A stretch of 64,000 nt of DNA from Sinorhizobium chiapasense (GTDB lineage: Bacteria; Pseudomonadota; Alphaproteobacteria; Rhizobiales; Rhizobiaceae), in the NCBI RefSeq assembly GCF_036488675.1, contig NZ_CP133150.1, positions 215,317 to 279,316 on the forward strand. The letters run 5' to 3'. The notes below the pieces were generated by a model. That model was not told where the DNA came from, ran no database searches, and saw only the letters and a list, made by a program, of their open reading frames with translations. Positions 63,189 through 64,000 of the stretch are shown piece by piece. Position 1 is the first letter of the stretch. Every line of letters begins with the position of its first letter. Made by a program: the position numbers and the translations under genes.

Positions 63189-64000
63189 TGAGCGTCAACG
63201 CTTCCCAAATCGAAAACGAACAGATCCCAACCGATACCGGAAGGCCCCGTCGGCGTCCCACAGTGGCGATCGCGTCGTGCGTTATCCTTGCCGTGATCGC
63301 ATTGTTGGCTGCCGCCGCCCCGGTGATCGCACCGCATGACATGGCCGACCAGAGTCTCCTATACAGACTTCGGCCACCGGCGTTCGCCGGGGGTACAACT
63401 GAATACCTCCTTGGTACCGATCATCTCGGGCGAGATACGTTTTCTCGGCTTCTTTTCGCGATCCAGACCACATTGCTTATCGCTGCTGCCGGAGTCGTCG
63501 TTGGCGTCATCACCGGTACCCTCAGTGGTCTGATCTCGGGAAGCGTCGGAGGATGGATCGATCATTGCTTCATGGCTGTGGTCGATGCGCAGGCCTCGGT
63601 GCCGGTCACGCTGGTCGCGTTGACGGCGGTCGCCCTCATCGGCCCAAGTCCACTTGTCCTGGTGCTGATCATCGGGTTCGCGGATTACTATAAATATGCT
63701 CGGGTTGTCCGGGGCCAGGTGCATGCTCTTCGAGAACGCAGCTTCGTAGAAGCGGCTCGATCCTCAGGCGCTTCCCCCTGGCGCATCGCGATGCGTCATG
63801 TGCTTCCCAACACGTTGTCACCCGTCATCGTCTTGGCCAGCTTGAGCTTCGCCGAGATCGTCGTGCTGGAGTCGTCGCTCTCGTTCCTTGGCGTGGGTGT
63901 TCAGCCGCCAAATGTTTCTCTCGGCTCGTTGCTTGGCGAGTCGAGGAACTACCTGATCACCACACCCTGGCTGGCGTTATTTCCTTGTGTCGTCATCGTC
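63188..64000 (+). CDS. ABC transporter permease, DppC type (third system), cut by window end
   Basis: The frame begins at ATG 63188 (TGATG overlap with the preceding stop) and is open to the window end, about 271 residues. It has [19 protein letters not shown], the EAA loop ([23 protein letters not shown]) and [15 protein letters not shown]. Only the last residues are missing. ATPases are expected downstream. Confidence 0.88.
   Translation, partial: MSVNASQIENEQIPTDTGRPRRRPTVAIASCVILAVIALLAAAAPVIAPHDMADQSLLYRLRPPAFAGGTTEYLLGTDHLGRDTFSRLLFAIQTTLLIAAAGVVVGVITGTLSGLISGSVGGWIDHCFMAVVDAQASVPVTLVALTAVALIGPSPLVLVLIIGFADYYKYARVVRGQVHALRERSFVEAARSSGASPWRIAMRHVLPNTLSPVIVLASLSFAEIVVLESSLSFLGVGVQPPNVSLGSLLGESRNYLITTPWLALFPCVVIV

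Overview
The window looks like an accessory replicon or symbiosis-type island of an alphaproteobacterium of the Rhizobiales (Rhizobium/Sinorhizobium/Mesorhizobium-like). The evidence is GC-rich coding sequence, rhizobial-type phosphonate genes (phnGHIJKL, phnN with a DUF1045 partner), ISNCY/IS30/IS110 elements, several peptide-type and sugar-type ABC importers, IclR and AraC regulators, and many decayed gene fragments. No rRNA, tRNA, replication genes or CRISPR array were seen. The species assignment is an inference.

Region 1 (1-8.5 kb) is a nest of insertion sequences: an ISNCY-like element carrying an extra gene, an IS30 element split by an IS110/IS1111-like insertion, a second ISNCY-like element with a clear 5-bp target duplication, an FkbM methyltransferase gene, and IS30 and istB remnants. 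Region 2 (8.5-19 kb) has a large HAD-domain protein, a decayed copy of part of the downstream phosphonate locus, a flavin-dependent monooxygenase, and a tightly coupled three-gene set (CDP-alcohol phosphatidyltransferase, asparagine-synthetase-like protein without its catalytic Cys, DUF4392/glutamate-cyclase-like protein) that may make an unknown small molecule.

Region 3 (19-40.3 kb) is a phosphonate/organophosphate scavenging locus. It has a TauD-type dioxygenase, a damaged peptide-type ABC importer with an endonuclease/exonuclease/phosphatase-fold enzyme, a PhnF regulator, phnM-phnGHIJKL, an intact peptide-type ABC importer with a metallophosphoesterase, a DUF1045 2H-type phosphoesterase, phnN and an AraC regulator. 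Four promoters share one design: a Pho box followed 26-29 bp later by a palindrome ACATGTCTAAACATGT, the likely PhnF operator. phnCDE, phnO and phnP are absent from the window, so uptake and the late C-P lyase steps probably use the unusual local genes.

Region 4 (40.5-61.5 kb) is a catabolic block: ETF-ubiquinone oxidoreductase, LysE exporter, PfkB kinase, DapA-family lyase, a cytoplasmic VCBS/FG-GAP protein, two AroE-like dehydrogenases, a TIM-barrel isomerase and an IclR regulator with matching 8-5-8 palindromes at two promoters. It continues with etfAB, a sugar-type ABC importer, a FAH/MhpD-like hydratase, a KdsB-like cytidylyltransferase, a second IclR, an acyl-CoA dehydrogenase and a CaiB-type CoA-transferase. 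The substrates are unknown. Region 5 (61.5-64 kb) has IS110 debris and the start of another peptide-type permease pair that runs off the window.
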